In this document: piece by piece, positions 1-7,507 of the stretch
How positions within the stretch are numbered: position 1 is the stretch's first letter
How the letters are laid out: every line of letters begins with the position of its first letter
NCBI GenBank assembly: GCA_910579155.1
Contig: CAJTTS010000074.1
Location: 1 to 16,444, forward strand
Length of the DNA stretch: 16,444 nt
DNA from: an uncultured Oscillospiraceae bacterium
Lineage (GTDB): Bacteria; Bacillota_A; Clostridia; Oscillospirales; Oscillospiraceae
Reading direction: 5' to 3'
Made by a program: the position numbers and the translations under genes
The notes under the pieces: model-generated
What the model was told of the DNA's origin: nothing
Database searches by the model: none
Seen by the model: only the letters and a program-made list of their open reading frames with translations

Positions 1-383
1 TCCCCGAGTTCGGCGTGCGCTTCCCCGACGCCTCCCACCTGTACACCCCCCGGCTCCAGGAGATCGCCCGTCAGGCGGCGGCGGAGCTGTCCATCCCCCT
101 GCGGGAGGGCGTGTACTTCTACTGCTATGGCCCCCAGTACGAGACTCCCGCGGAAATCCGCGCGGCCCGGGTTCTGGGCGGCGACGCGGTGGGCATGTCC
201 ACCGCCCCCGAGGTCATCGTGGCGGGCCACTGCGGCATGGAGGTGCTGGGCTTCACCCTGCTGAGCAACATGGCGGCGGGCATTCTGGACCAGCCTCTGA
301 GCGAAAAAGAGGTACTGGACGCCGCCGAGGCGGCCAAGGACAAATTCTCCCGGCTGGTGCTGGGCTGTCTGCAAAAGCTGTAA
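1..383 (+). CDS. Purine nucleoside phosphorylase, C-terminal part (5' end outside window)
   Basis: The reading frame is open from the window edge (frame starting at base 3) to the TAA at 381-383, so only the last ~127 residues are visible. The trimeric PNP family cleaves purine nucleosides with phosphate to free base plus ribose-1-phosphate in the cytosol. Visible family hallmarks are FPDAS, the GPQYET segment carrying the base-binding Glu, the AVGMSTAPEVI segment with the ribose-contacting Met, and SNMAAG with the conserved Asn that sets purine specificity. An internal GTG at 15 could be mistaken for a start, but the codons before it (PEFG) match the family, so this is not the true N-terminus. 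It is followed 16 bases later by an MTA/SAH deaminase, which fits a purine and methylthioadenosine salvage operon. Confidence 0.93.
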   Translation, partial: PEFGVRFPDASHLYTPRLQEIARQAAAELSIPLREGVYFYCYGPQYETPAEIRAARVLGGDAVGMSTAPEVIVAGHCGMEVLGFTLLSNMAAGILDQPLSEKEVLDAAEAAKDKFSRLVLGCLQKL

Positions 384-399
384 AGGGAGGGACGCTTCC

Positions 400-1701
400 A
401 TGACCACACTGTTTACCAACGTCACCGCCCTGCTGATGGACGAGGGGTTTACCACCCTGCGCAACGGCTTCGTGGCGGTAAACGGAACCAATATCTCCTA
501 TGTGGGCACTGAGCGCCCCGCAGGGGACTTCGACCAGACCATCGACTGCAACCGCAAGGTGATGATGCCCGGCTTCGTCAACTGCCACACCCACGTGCCC
601 ATGACCTTGATGCGGGGCTACGGCGGAGGGCACGACCTGCAAAGCTGGCTGAACGACTTCATCTTCCCCGCCGAGGCCAAGTGGGACGACCGCTCTATGG
701 CCGCCGCCACCGGGCTGGGGCTGGCGGAGATGATCGCCTGCGGCGTCACCTGCATCGCCGACATGTATATGCGCACCGGTGTCATCGCCCGGCAGGTGCT
801 GGACGCGGGCATTTCCGCCAACCTGTCGGTGGGCGCGGTGTATTTTGGAAGCCCGGAGGAATTCTCGCCGGACAAGTGCGGGGACTGTGAGAACCACATC
901 CGTCTGTACGAGGACTGGCACAACGCCGGAAACGGCCAGATTTTAGCCGACGCGTCCATCCACGCGGAGTATACCTCCTGCGCCCCGGTGTGGGAGTGGG
1001 TAGCGGACTACGCCCTGGAGCACGGCCTGGGGATGCACGTCCACGTCTCCGAGACGAAAAAGGAGCACGAGGCGTGTGTGGCGAAATACGGCCTCACCCC
1101 CATCCAGCTCTTGAACCAATACGGCGTGTGGGACACCCGGGCCATCGCCGCCCACTGCGTGTACACCACCCCCGAGGACTGGGCTGTCATGGCGGACAAG
1201 GGGATTTCCTGCGTCCACAACCCCTACTCCAATTTGAAGCTGGGCTCCGGCGTGGCCCCCGTCCCCGCCATGCTGAAAGCGGGGGTGAACGTGGCCCTGG
1301 GCACCGACGGCGTCAGCTCCCACAACAGCATCGACCTGTTTGACGACATGAAGCTGGCCGCCATCCTCCACAACGGGGTGAACTGCGACCCCATGGCCAT
1401 GACCGCCCGCCAGGCGCTGGAGATGGCCACCGTCAGCGGGGCCAGGGCCCTGGGCCGGAATACCGGGCGCATTGAGGCGGGCCGGGTGGCCGACCTGATT
1501 CTGGTGGATTTCGACGCCCCCAACCTGATCCCCTGCCACGACGAGGCGGAAAATCTGGTGTTTTCCGCCCGGGGCTCCAACGTGGTGATGAATATGGCCA
1601 GGGGCAAGGTCATATACCAGAACGGGGAGTTTAAAACGCTGGACCTGGACCGCATCAAGGCGGAGGTCAAGCAGTACGCCCTGCCCCTGATTTTCAAGTG
1701 A
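400..1701 (+). CDS. mtaD: 5-methylthioadenosine/S-adenosylhomocysteine deaminase
   Basis: This 433-residue amidohydrolase deaminates MTA or SAH to the inosyl forms in the cytosol. The start ATG follows an AAAGGGAGGG ribosome site at a good distance. Metal-site motifs appear in the family order: NCHTH (H63, H65), the HVHVSET strand (H215, E218), AHCVY (H252) and LGTDG (D303). The VHNPYSNLKLGSG segment and SSHNSIDLFDD are typical of the MtaD/TRZ/ATZ branch. Length is normal for the family. It sits directly behind a PNP gene, so the inosine-type product could be cleaved by its neighbour; that coupling is inference. Other members of this family (for example guanine or chloro-triazine hydrolases) look similar, but the overall motif set favours MTA/SAH deaminase. 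Confidence 0.9.
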   Translation: MTTLFTNVTALLMDEGFTTLRNGFVAVNGTNISYVGTERPAGDFDQTIDCNRKVMMPGFVNCHTHVPMTLMRGYGGGHDLQSWLNDFIFPAEAKWDDRSMAAATGLGLAEMIACGVTCIADMYMRTGVIARQVLDAGISANLSVGAVYFGSPEEFSPDKCGDCENHIRLYEDWHNAGNGQILADASIHAEYTSCAPVWEWVADYALEHGLGMHVHVSETKKEHEACVAKYGLTPIQLLNQYGVWDTRAIAAHCVYTTPEDWAVMADKGISCVHNPYSNLKLGSGVAPVPAMLKAGVNVALGTDGVSSHNSIDLFDDMKLAAILHNGVNCDPMAMTARQALEMATVSGARALGRNTGRIEAGRVADLILVDFDAPNLIPCHDEAENLVFSARGSNVVMNMARGKVIYQNGEFKTLDLDRIKAEVKQYALPLIFK

Positions 1702-1719
1702 CGGGAAAGGTCTGAGGAA

Positions 1720-3390
1720 ATGTCTGCATCCACCCCCAAAAAGAACTCTTTCTTCGGCGGCGCCGGTATTCTGACGGCGGGCATCATCATCGTCAAGCTC
1801 ATCGGGGCGCTGTATAAAATCCCCCTGGGCAACATCCTCTCCGATGCGGCCTTCTCCGATTTCAACACCGCCTACAACATCTATTCCCTGCTCATCATCA
1901 TCTCCACCGGCGGCCTGCCCGTGGCTTTGTCCAAGATGGTGTCGGAGGCCAATGCCCTGAACCGGGGGAACCAGGTAAAAAAGGTGTTCTCCCTGTCGCT
2001 GGCGGCTTTCTGCATCCTGGGCACCATCAGCTTCTGCGTCATGGCTTTCTTCCCCAACCAACTGGCGGATGCCATGAACGACAGTCAGGCTGCTTATAGC
2101 ATCCTGGCCCTGGCCCCGGCGGTGTTCTTCATCTGCCCCATGTCGGCCATGCGGGGCTATTTCCAGGGCCACGCCCTGATGACCCCCACCGCCGTGTCCC
2201 AGATCATCGAGGCGCTGTGCAAGCTGGTGGTGGGCCTGGCGCTGGCCTCTACATTCCAGAAGATGCTGAATGACGAGGCCATGGCCGCCGCCGGAGCCAT
2301 TCTGGGCGTGTCGGTGGGCTGTCTGCTGGGGGCGGTGTATATGTACTTCTGCTACCGCAAACACGCCCGCGCTCAGCCCAAAAGTAACGACGAGCCGGAG
2401 AACAGCGGCGCCATCCTGGCCACCCTGGCCAAGCTGGCTGTTCCCATCACGCTGAGCTCCTCCGTCATTGCTCTGACCAACATCCTGGATACCAAAATTC
2501 TGCTGGGCCAGCTCCAGGACGCCCTGGGTATGACCGAGGAACTGGCCCGGGAGACCAAGGGCGTGTACGACAAGGCCATGACGCTGTATAACCTGCCCGC
2601 CTCCTTTATGGTGCCGCTGACGGCCAGCGTCATCCCCCACGTGTCCGCCGCGCTGAAGGTGAAGCGCCGCCGCCAGGGGGCCCAGATCAGCGAGACCGCC
2701 CTGCGCACCACCGCGCTGCTGGCCATCCCCGCCGGGGTGGGCCTGTTCGTGCTGGGCGAGCCCATCATGCGCCTGCTGTACGCCTCCACCGACGTGGAGC
2801 TAGGCGGATGGATGCTGTCCGTGCTGGGCGCGGCCTCCATCGCGGTGTGCTTCATGTTGGTGTGCAACTCCATTTTGCAGGCGTACCAGATGGTCACCCT
2901 GCCCATGGTGACCACCGTCATCGGCAGCGGTCTCAAGCTGGGCGTGGCCTATGTGCTCATCGGCAACCCGGAGATTGGCATCCGGGGCGGGGCCATCAGC
3001 ACGGTGGTGTGCTTCTGGCTTATCGCCCTGCTGGATCTGTTCATCGTTAAGCGCACCCTGCCCCGGTCGCTGAGCCTGGCCCGGGTGTTCGTCAAGCCTG
3101 TGGCGGCGGCGGCGGCCATGGGGGCGTCCGCCTGGGGGATAAACGGGCTGGTGACCAAGGCGCTGCTGGCGCTGAAAATCTTTGTAACTGAGACGGGGGA
3201 GCTCCTGCCGGACGGAACCGCCGCGATGGGCCTCAGCCGTATGGGCAACGCGCTGGCGGTGTTCGGGGCCATCGGCATTGCGGTCATTATCTACTTTGTC
3301 CTCATCCTGGTGACCAGGGCGATTTCCAAAGAGGACCTGGCTTTGATTCCCAAAGGGGATAAGATTGCCAGAATTTTGCGGGTGGAATGA
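1720..3390 (+). CDS. SpoVB/MurJ-like polysaccharide flippase (YabM/YtgP type)
   Basis: This 556-residue polytopic membrane protein of the MOP (MVF/Wzx) superfamily probably flips lipid-linked saccharides across the cytoplasmic membrane. It begins with a polar stretch and then the helix GGAGILTAGIIIVKLIGALYK. The segments STGGLPVALSKMVSEA and MSAMRGYFQG are hallmarks of the SpoVB/YtgP branch, and many further hydrophobic segments run to the C-terminus. The start ATG is preceded by TGAGGA and lies 18 bases after mtaD, so the two are probably cotranscribed. The next genes are mazG, HU and rqcP, which recalls the B. subtilis yabM-yabN-yabO order and supports a YabM-like assignment. Whether it acts on peptidoglycan, spore cortex or exopolysaccharide precursors cannot be read from sequence. 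Confidence 0.85.
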   Translation: MSASTPKKNSFFGGAGILTAGIIIVKLIGALYKIPLGNILSDAAFSDFNTAYNIYSLLIIISTGGLPVALSKMVSEANALNRGNQVKKVFSLSLAAFCILGTISFCVMAFFPNQLADAMNDSQAAYSILALAPAVFFICPMSAMRGYFQGHALMTPTAVSQIIEALCKLVVGLALASTFQKMLNDEAMAAAGAILGVSVGCLLGAVYMYFCYRKHARAQPKSNDEPENSGAILATLAKLAVPITLSSSVIALTNILDTKILLGQLQDALGMTEELARETKGVYDKAMTLYNLPASFMVPLTASVIPHVSAALKVKRRRQGAQISETALRTTALLAIPAGVGLFVLGEPIMRLLYASTDVELGGWMLSVLGAASIAVCFMLVCNSILQAYQMVTLPMVTTVIGSGLKLGVAYVLIGNPEIGIRGGAISTVVCFWLIALLDLFIVKRTLPRSLSLARVFVKPVAAAAAMGASAWGINGLVTKALLALKIFVTETGELLPDGTAAMGLSRMGNALAVFGAIGIAVIIYFVLILVTRAISKEDLALIPKGDKIARILRVE

Positions 3391-3460
3391 ACTTTCATTC
3401 AAAAAATTTTTGTAAAAAACTGTATAAGCAGTGAAAAGTGCTTGCAATTCGGGTGATACT

Positions 3461-4246
3461 ATGGTAAATTGGTCGATGAAAAACTCATACAACTGTCAGG
3501 ACCTGATGGAAATTGTCCGCGTCCTGCGCCATCCCGGGGGCTGTCCCTGGGATCAGGAGCAGACCCACCAATCCATCCGCCGCAATTTTCTGGAGGAGAC
3601 CTACGAGGTGGCGGAGGCCATCGACCGGGAGGACCTGGACGGTCTCAAGGAGGAGCTGGGGGACGTACTCCTCCAGGTGTTTTTCCACACCTCCATTGAG
3701 GAGGACGCGGGACGGTTCACCCTGGACGACGTGGCGGATGGGGTGTGTAAAAAGCTGATCTACCGCCATCCCCATGTGTTTGGAGACGTGACGGTGGATT
3801 CCACCGACCAGGTGCTGTCCAACTGGGAGGAGCTCAAGAAGAAAGAGAAGCACCAGGACACCCAGGCCGACGCGGTGGACGCCGTGGCCCGCACGCTGCC
3901 CGCGCTGTGGCGGGCGGAGAAGATGAAGAAGAAGGCCGCTAAGGCGGGCTTCGACTGGCGGGATGTGTCTGGTGCGCTGGACAAGCTGTTCGAGGAAGCA
4001 GAGGAGTTGAAAGCCGCCGTCTTAAACGAGGAAGGGGATCCAGTGGAGGAGTTGGGTGACGTGCTCTTTGCCGCTGTCTGCGTGGGCCGGTTTCTGGAGG
4101 CCGACCCGGAGGTGGCGCTCCACGCCGCCTGTGACAAGTTCTCCGCCCGGTTCCGTCGGCTTGAGGCGCTGACGGCAGAACGGGGGCTCAAGCTGGACGA
4201 GCTGTCCGGCCAGGAGCAGATCGCCCTGTGGAGGGAAGTCCATTAG
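3461..4246 (+). CDS. mazG: Nucleoside triphosphate pyrophosphohydrolase MazG
   Basis: This cytosolic all-alpha NTP pyrophosphohydrolase (261 residues) removes noncanonical or excess (d)NTPs as the monophosphate plus pyrophosphate. It shows two tandem MazG domains. The N-terminal one has the conserved GGCPWDQEQTH segment, then the metal-binding EETYEVAEAI (~45-54) and KEELGDVLLQ (~63-72). The C-terminal one has FEEAEELKAA followed by VEELGDVLFA. A GTG ten codons upstream (3431) is in frame, but I chose the ATG at 3461 because GGGTGA lies just before it; ATG 3476 is also possible, since family members often begin near MKN. It follows the flippase gene by 70 bases, in the order known from the Bacillus yabM-yabN region. 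The YabN fusion with an N-terminal methylase domain is absent; only the MazG part is present. Confidence 0.9.
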   Translation: MVNWSMKNSYNCQDLMEIVRVLRHPGGCPWDQEQTHQSIRRNFLEETYEVAEAIDREDLDGLKEELGDVLLQVFFHTSIEEDAGRFTLDDVADGVCKKLIYRHPHVFGDVTVDSTDQVLSNWEELKKKEKHQDTQADAVDAVARTLPALWRAEKMKKKAAKAGFDWRDVSGALDKLFEEAEELKAAVLNEEGDPVEELGDVLFAAVCVGRFLEADPEVALHAACDKFSARFRRLEALTAERGLKLDELSGQEQIALWREVH

Positions 4247-4254
4247 GACGACAC

Positions 4255-4293
4255 TTACAGCGCCACGCCGCGCTTTAAGTATAATACGCGGCG
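4255..4293 (+). promoter_or_regulatory. Candidate promoter for the HU gene, -10 inside an inverted repeat
   Basis: A perfect TATAAT lies at 4280-4285, with TTACAG at 4255-4260 as a possible -35 (spacer 19, longer than ideal). The -10 is framed by a perfect 7-bp inverted repeat, CGCCGCG at 4266-4272 and CGCGGCG at 4287-4293. The placement in the 117-base gap before the HU start suggests an independent promoter for this abundant protein. The promoter call is moderate because the -35 is weak; the inverted repeat could be an operator or chance in GC-rich DNA. Confidence 0.4.
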
Positions 4294-4363
4294 ATGATGC
4301 CGCAGGGGCGGAGCGCGGATTTCGCGCCATGCCTGACCACAAATTTTAGGAGGAAGAGAAATA

Positions 4364-4639
4364 ATGAACAAAACCGAATTGATCGCCGCCGTGGCGGAGA
4401 AGACCGGGCTGTCCAAGAAGGACAGCGACGCCGCCGTGGCCGCCGTGGTGGACGCTATCACTGAGTCCCTGGTGAACGGGGAGAAGGTGCAGCTTGTGGG
4501 CTTCGGTTCCTTCGAGGTGAAGAACCGCTCCGCCCGCATGGGCCGCAACCCCCACACCAAGGAGCAGATTGAGATCCCCGCGTCCAAGGTGCCCGTGTTT
4601 AAGGCCGGCAAGGCCTTGAAGGACACCGTGGCGGGCTGA
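4364..4639 (+). CDS. HU family nucleoid DNA-binding protein
   Basis: This 91-residue histone-like protein binds and bends DNA as a dimer and compacts the nucleoid. The sequence is canonical throughout: [17 protein letters not shown] helix at the N-terminus, then [11 protein letters not shown], and the beta-arm with [16 protein letters not shown] that inserts its Pro into the minor groove, ending in [12 protein letters not shown]. Length is exactly typical. The ribosome site TAGGAGGAAG sits ahead of the ATG. It lies between mazG and rqcP; a candidate promoter upstream and a hairpin downstream suggest that it may be expressed as its own unit at a higher level than its neighbours. Confidence 0.97.
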   Translation: MNKTELIAAVAEKTGLSKKDSDAAVAAVVDAITESLVNGEKVQLVGFGSFEVKNRSARMGRNPHTKEQIEIPASKVPVFKAGKALKDTVAG

Positions 4640-4654
4640 TTCGGAAAACGACTC

Positions 4655-4690
4655 ATGAGGCAGGGCGGAAGGGCCCTGCCTCATTTGGTT
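4655..4690 (+). terminator. Hairpin between HU and rqcP (terminator or attenuator)
   Basis: A 12-bp perfect stem (4655-4666 with 4673-4684, loop GGAAGG) lies 15 bases after the HU stop. It is followed by only a short T-rich tract (TTTGGTTT), so it probably terminates partially and sets HU expression above that of rqcP, or protects the HU mRNA 3' end. The rqcP ribosome site follows at once. Confidence 0.6.
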
Positions 4691-4703
4691 TGGGGGTGAT
4701 ACG

Positions 4704-4943
4704 ATGCGACTGGACAAGTGGTTGAAGGTATCCCGGCTCATCAAGCGTCGCACGGTGGCCAATGAGGCCTGCGACGCCGGGCGGGTGGCCGCCAACGGCA
4801 GGCCGGTCAAGGCGTCCTACGACGTGAAGCCGGGGGACGTGCTGGAACTGAAATTCGGCGAGAAGGTCATCCGGGTGGAGGTGCTGTCCACCGCCGATAT
4901 CGTGGGCAAGGCAGACGCGGAGGCCATGTACAAGCAGCTTTAA
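4704..4943 (+). CDS. rqcP: RqcP (YabO), S4-domain ribosome quality control factor
   Basis: This small protein (79 residues) is almost entirely one S4 RNA-binding domain: MRLDKWLKVSRLIKRRTVA is the helix-turn region, followed by the RVAANGRPVKASYDVKPGD turn. Known RqcP binds stalled 50S subunits next to RqcH and the P-site tRNA and keeps Ala-tail synthesis processive. The GGGGGTGAT ribosome site precedes the ATG. Its position downstream of the flippase and mazG matches the Bacillus yabM-yabN-yabO order, which supports RqcP over the related heat-shock protein HslR. In Bacillus it is followed by yabP, yabQ and divIC; here the next gene is on the other strand and unrelated. Confidence 0.9.
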   Translation: MRLDKWLKVSRLIKRRTVANEACDAGRVAANGRPVKASYDVKPGDVLELKFGEKVIRVEVLSTADIVGKADAEAMYKQL

Positions 4944-4974
4944 AAAGACGGCGGACGAATCGTCCGCCGTCTTT
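4944..4974. terminator. Bidirectional intrinsic terminator between rqcP and the CotH gene
   Basis: A perfect 14-bp stem (4944-4957 with 4961-4974, loop AAT) begins one base after the rqcP stop and ends just before the stop codon of the convergent CotH-family gene. It has an A-run on its left side and a T-run on its right side, so it can act in both directions. Confidence 0.85.
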
Positions 4975-4975
4975 G

Positions 4976-6799
4976 TTATCGTCGTTTGAACCGGAAAGCT
5001 GCAAACAATCCGGTCAGCAGGACCAGGGAGGAGACGCCCAATAGGATGAGGGTTGTGGCTGTCTGACCGGCGCTGTCCACGGGCGTCTGCCCGCCCGGCC
5101 CGCCGCCGGGAAAGCCGTCGAAGTTCCCGGCCTCCACGCCCTCCGGGCGTTGGCCATCCCCGAAGGGCTGACGGCCGGACATGACCGGCTGACCGCCCTG
5201 GTTCGGGAGAGACGGGGGTTCCACGTCCTCGTCCGGGAGAGATGGGGGGGCCACGTCCTCGTCCGGGAGAGATGGGGGTTCCACGTCCTCGCCTGGGGTA
5301 AAATCAGACTGAGCGTCTTCGCCCGCACCGAAATCAGGTCTGCCGCCTCTGTCTTCGCCAAAGGCAGATTGGGCGTTTTCATCTCCGGTAAAGGAGCCGC
5401 GGCCATTCTGCCCGCCGCCAAAACCGCCGCGGCTATTGGCGGCCCCCATATCCGACAGGGTGAGGGCGGAGGCGTCCACCAGGGCGGAGCTGTCTGCGGA
5501 CTGCCCCGTGCCGGTGGAGGGGATGGTTCCCGCCAACTGGCCGGACACGCTCTGGGTGCGCAGGGCGCAGAAGGTCCTCAGCGCCTCCACGCCTGCATCA
5601 AATTCCTCTGTGGCGCAGAACTTGGTGGGGTCCTGCTCCACATAGGGGGCGATGAGGGCGTATGCCTCGTCAATGATAACCGCAGGGTCAACTGTGTTTA
5701 AAAATTCCTCAAAGTATTCGTGATAAAGCCGGGTGTACTCCTCGCTGGAGAAGATCCAATCCGCCATGGGACGGTCCCCGCTTCCGGTGACGGACAGGGG
5801 GGAGTCGATGGGGTCGTTTACCGCGCTGGAAGTGCTATTGCCCTGGAAGGCGCCGAAGGCCAGGTTGTAGTCCCAGGGGAGCATGGACAGCCGTCCGTCT
5901 TTCTCATATAGGTAGTAATTGTGGACGATGGAGCCGGTATAGCTGTCGCCGTTGACCACGAAGTTGTGAACTATAAAATATCGTAGGACCTGGTCAATGT
6001 CCAACACATCCGACACGTCCCCGCCCTTGCTGAGGGTTTTCAGCGCCTGGATGAGCCGAGCCTGGTCCCCGTCGGTGATCTCGGTTTTGGCGCTGTCGAA
6101 GATGTTGACGTAGCTGTCCGGGTCATCGTCGATGTATTGGAGCTTCACGTCGGAGGAGCCTATGCCTCCGCCCCCGCCGAAGCCTTCGCTGTCCGGCTTG
6201 TAGAGCGCCCCACGATCCTGGCCGTAATTGCGCTGGAGGAAACCGTCCTCCAACCCTTCCACCGCCAGATACAGTCCCCAGTCCTGGCCGTTGACGGTGA
6301 TGTACACGTAGCTGCACAGGGGGGCGTTGACCTCGAACTCCCCCATCAGGCGGTAGGTGAGGTAGTCCTTCATATAAGTGTTGTCCTGGATGACGTTGTT
6401 CAAGACCAGTTTGTCCAAGCCATAGTAGGTCTTGCCAGTGTTGTAGTGGTCAAACTCCAGCTTGAAACTGTACCGGTCGCCGCCCAGTTGGGACACAGCG
6501 GACAGGGAGCTGTTTCCCTTGGCCCGGAGGCCCACGTTTTTGTAGGCCTCGCCGTCGATGACTACGGCGCAGGGGGAATACTCCTCGTCCTCGCAGGTTT
6601 CGAGAAAGGCCTCCCAGTCGTCCATGACGATATCGACGGTATGTACTCTGGAGGTGTCGAACAGCCGGGATTCGTACCCCATCACCCGGGAGGCGGATTG
6701 CAGACCCAGGGCCTGCCCGTTCAGGAACAGCAGGGACAGCAGCAGGGAGAACAGCGCGCCCGTCAGACAGATGCGGTCGATGTATTTGTGCGCCGCCAT
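4976..6799 (-). CDS. CotH-family (spore coat kinase-like) membrane-anchored protein
   Basis: This 607-residue protein has an N-terminal hydrophobic signal/anchor segment (~11-32), a CotH domain (~55-425), a long low-complexity tail (~450-575), and a C-terminal transmembrane helix (~580-602) ending in the basic stop FRFKRR. CotH motifs are RAKGNSS (~92-98), KLEFD, LVLNN, YMKDYL, WGLYLAVE (~174-181), ALYKP, NGDSYTGS with HNYYLY (~283-298), and LPWDYNLAFG (~307-316). In known CotH proteins the acidic residues of such motifs bind Mg-ATP for protein phosphorylation. The domain therefore probably lies outside the cytoplasm, tethered by the tail. The ribosome site overlaps the end of the DUF4956 gene (stop and start 4 bases apart), which indicates translational coupling. 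Spore coat, cell-surface kinase or polyphosphate-linked roles are all possible; the true substrate is unknown. Confidence 0.85.
   Translation of the reverse strand: MAAHKYIDRICLTGALFSLLLSLLFLNGQALGLQSASRVMGYESRLFDTSRVHTVDIVMDDWEAFLETCEDEEYSPCAVVIDGEAYKNVGLRAKGNSSLSAVSQLGGDRYSFKLEFDHYNTGKTYYGLDKLVLNNVIQDNTYMKDYLTYRLMGEFEVNAPLCSYVYITVNGQDWGLYLAVEGLEDGFLQRNYGQDRGALYKPDSEGFGGGGGIGSSDVKLQYIDDDPDSYVNIFDSAKTEITDGDQARLIQALKTLSKGGDVSDVLDIDQVLRYFIVHNFVVNGDSYTGSIVHNYYLYEKDGRLSMLPWDYNLAFGAFQGNSTSSAVNDPIDSPLSVTGSGDRPMADWIFSSEEYTRLYHEYFEEFLNTVDPAVIIDEAYALIAPYVEQDPTKFCATEEFDAGVEALRTFCALRTQSVSGQLAGTIPSTGTGQSADSSALVDASALTLSDMGAANSRGGFGGGQNGRGSFTGDENAQSAFGEDRGGRPDFGAGEDAQSDFTPGEDVEPPSLPDEDVAPPSLPDEDVEPPSLPNQGGQPVMSGRQPFGDGQRPEGVEAGNFDGFPGGGPGGQTPVDSAGQTATTLILLGVSSLVLLTGLFAAFRFKRR
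5201..5290 (-). repeat. Three 30-bp tandem repeats within the CotH tail
   Basis: Three consecutive 30-base units (5201-5230, 5231-5260, 5261-5290) differ at only a few positions. They encode three 10-residue acidic, proline-rich units of the form DEDVEPPSLP. Such repeats often change copy number by slippage, so the tether length of the surface protein could vary between strains. Confidence 0.9.
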
Positions 6800-6803
6800 A
6801 GCC

Positions 6804-7475
6804 TCACCCCATGTAGTCGCCGTTGTAGCTGACCAGCACGGCGCTGTCGATGCCGTCCATTTCGGCCAGGGTGTTGATGAAATCAGTGCCGCCGTCTTTC
6901 AGGCGGATCTCCAGGTTCAACTCCACCATGCCCCTCTGGGCGGTTTTGCTCTTGACCACGCAGCGCCGGAGCTGCCGGTCCAGGTAGGCGCGGGCGCGGT
7001 CCTCGCTGTGCTGTCCGTCGCACTGGAGCACCAGGATATAGGGGTTGTCGGCGGATTTCCTGTTGACGAACACCAGCAGAATCAGGCCGATGACCACGCT
7101 GCCGATGACGGCCAGGGGGATCATCCCTGCAGCCAGCACGATCCCCACGGCGATGGACCAGAATAAAAACGCGATGTCCAGCGGCTCCTTGATGGCGGTG
7201 CGGAAACGGACGATGGACAGCGCGCCCACCATGCCCAGGGAGAGCACAACGTTGCTGGTGACGGCCAGGATGACCATGGTGGTAATCATGGTCAGCGCCA
7301 CCAGAGTGACGCCGAAGCTGGAGGAGTACATCACGCCGGAGAAGGTTTTTTTGTAGACGAGGAAGATAAACAGGCCGATGCCGAAGGCCAGAACGAGGGC
7401 AAGGGCCATGTCCAGCAGACTGACGCTGGCGACGTTCTCCAGGAAGCTGGATTTGAAAATATCTTGGAATGTCAC
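6804..7475 (-). CDS. DUF4956 membrane protein
   Basis: This 223-residue integral membrane protein of unknown biochemical function belongs to the DUF4956 family. About four hydrophobic segments lie at ~21-41, ~56-78, a short one around 79-90 and ~101-137. The family hallmark is GMVGALSIVRFRTAIKEP (~81-98), an Arg-containing amphipathic stretch between membrane segments, and a soluble C-terminal domain of ~85 residues follows. The start is GTG at 7473-7475, chosen because a perfect AGGAGG lies 7 bases upstream (7483-7488). It lies between a VTC-domain gene and a CotH gene; this three-gene association is one I know to recur in bacteria. By inference it may link cytosolic polyphosphate synthesis to an extracytoplasmic partner. 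Confidence 0.85.
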   Translation of the reverse strand: MTFQDIFKSSFLENVASVSLLDMALALVLAFGIGLFIFLVYKKTFSGVMYSSSFGVTLVALTMITTMVILAVTSNVVLSLGMVGALSIVRFRTAIKEPLDIAFLFWSIAVGIVLAAGMIPLAVIGSVVIGLILLVFVNRKSADNPYILVLQCDGQHSEDRARAYLDRQLRRCVVKSKTAQRGMVELNLEIRLKDGGTDFINTLAEMDGIDSAVLVSYNGDYMG

Positions 7476-7507
7476 GGGAATTCCTCCTAATTATTTTTGG
7501 TAACGCG

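Noticed and set aside
943..2640. Open frame of 565 codons on the minus strand across mtaD and the flippase gene
   Set aside because: It is antisense to two well-recognised genes, rich in Gly/His/Arg/Gln as expected from the complement of GC-rich codons, and shows no domain pattern or ribosome site.
5150..5701. Plus-strand open frame with VRERRGFHVLVRERWG repeats
   Set aside because: The repeats are the antisense of the CotH tail's 30-bp repeats; the minus-strand reading makes a protein with domain and anchor.
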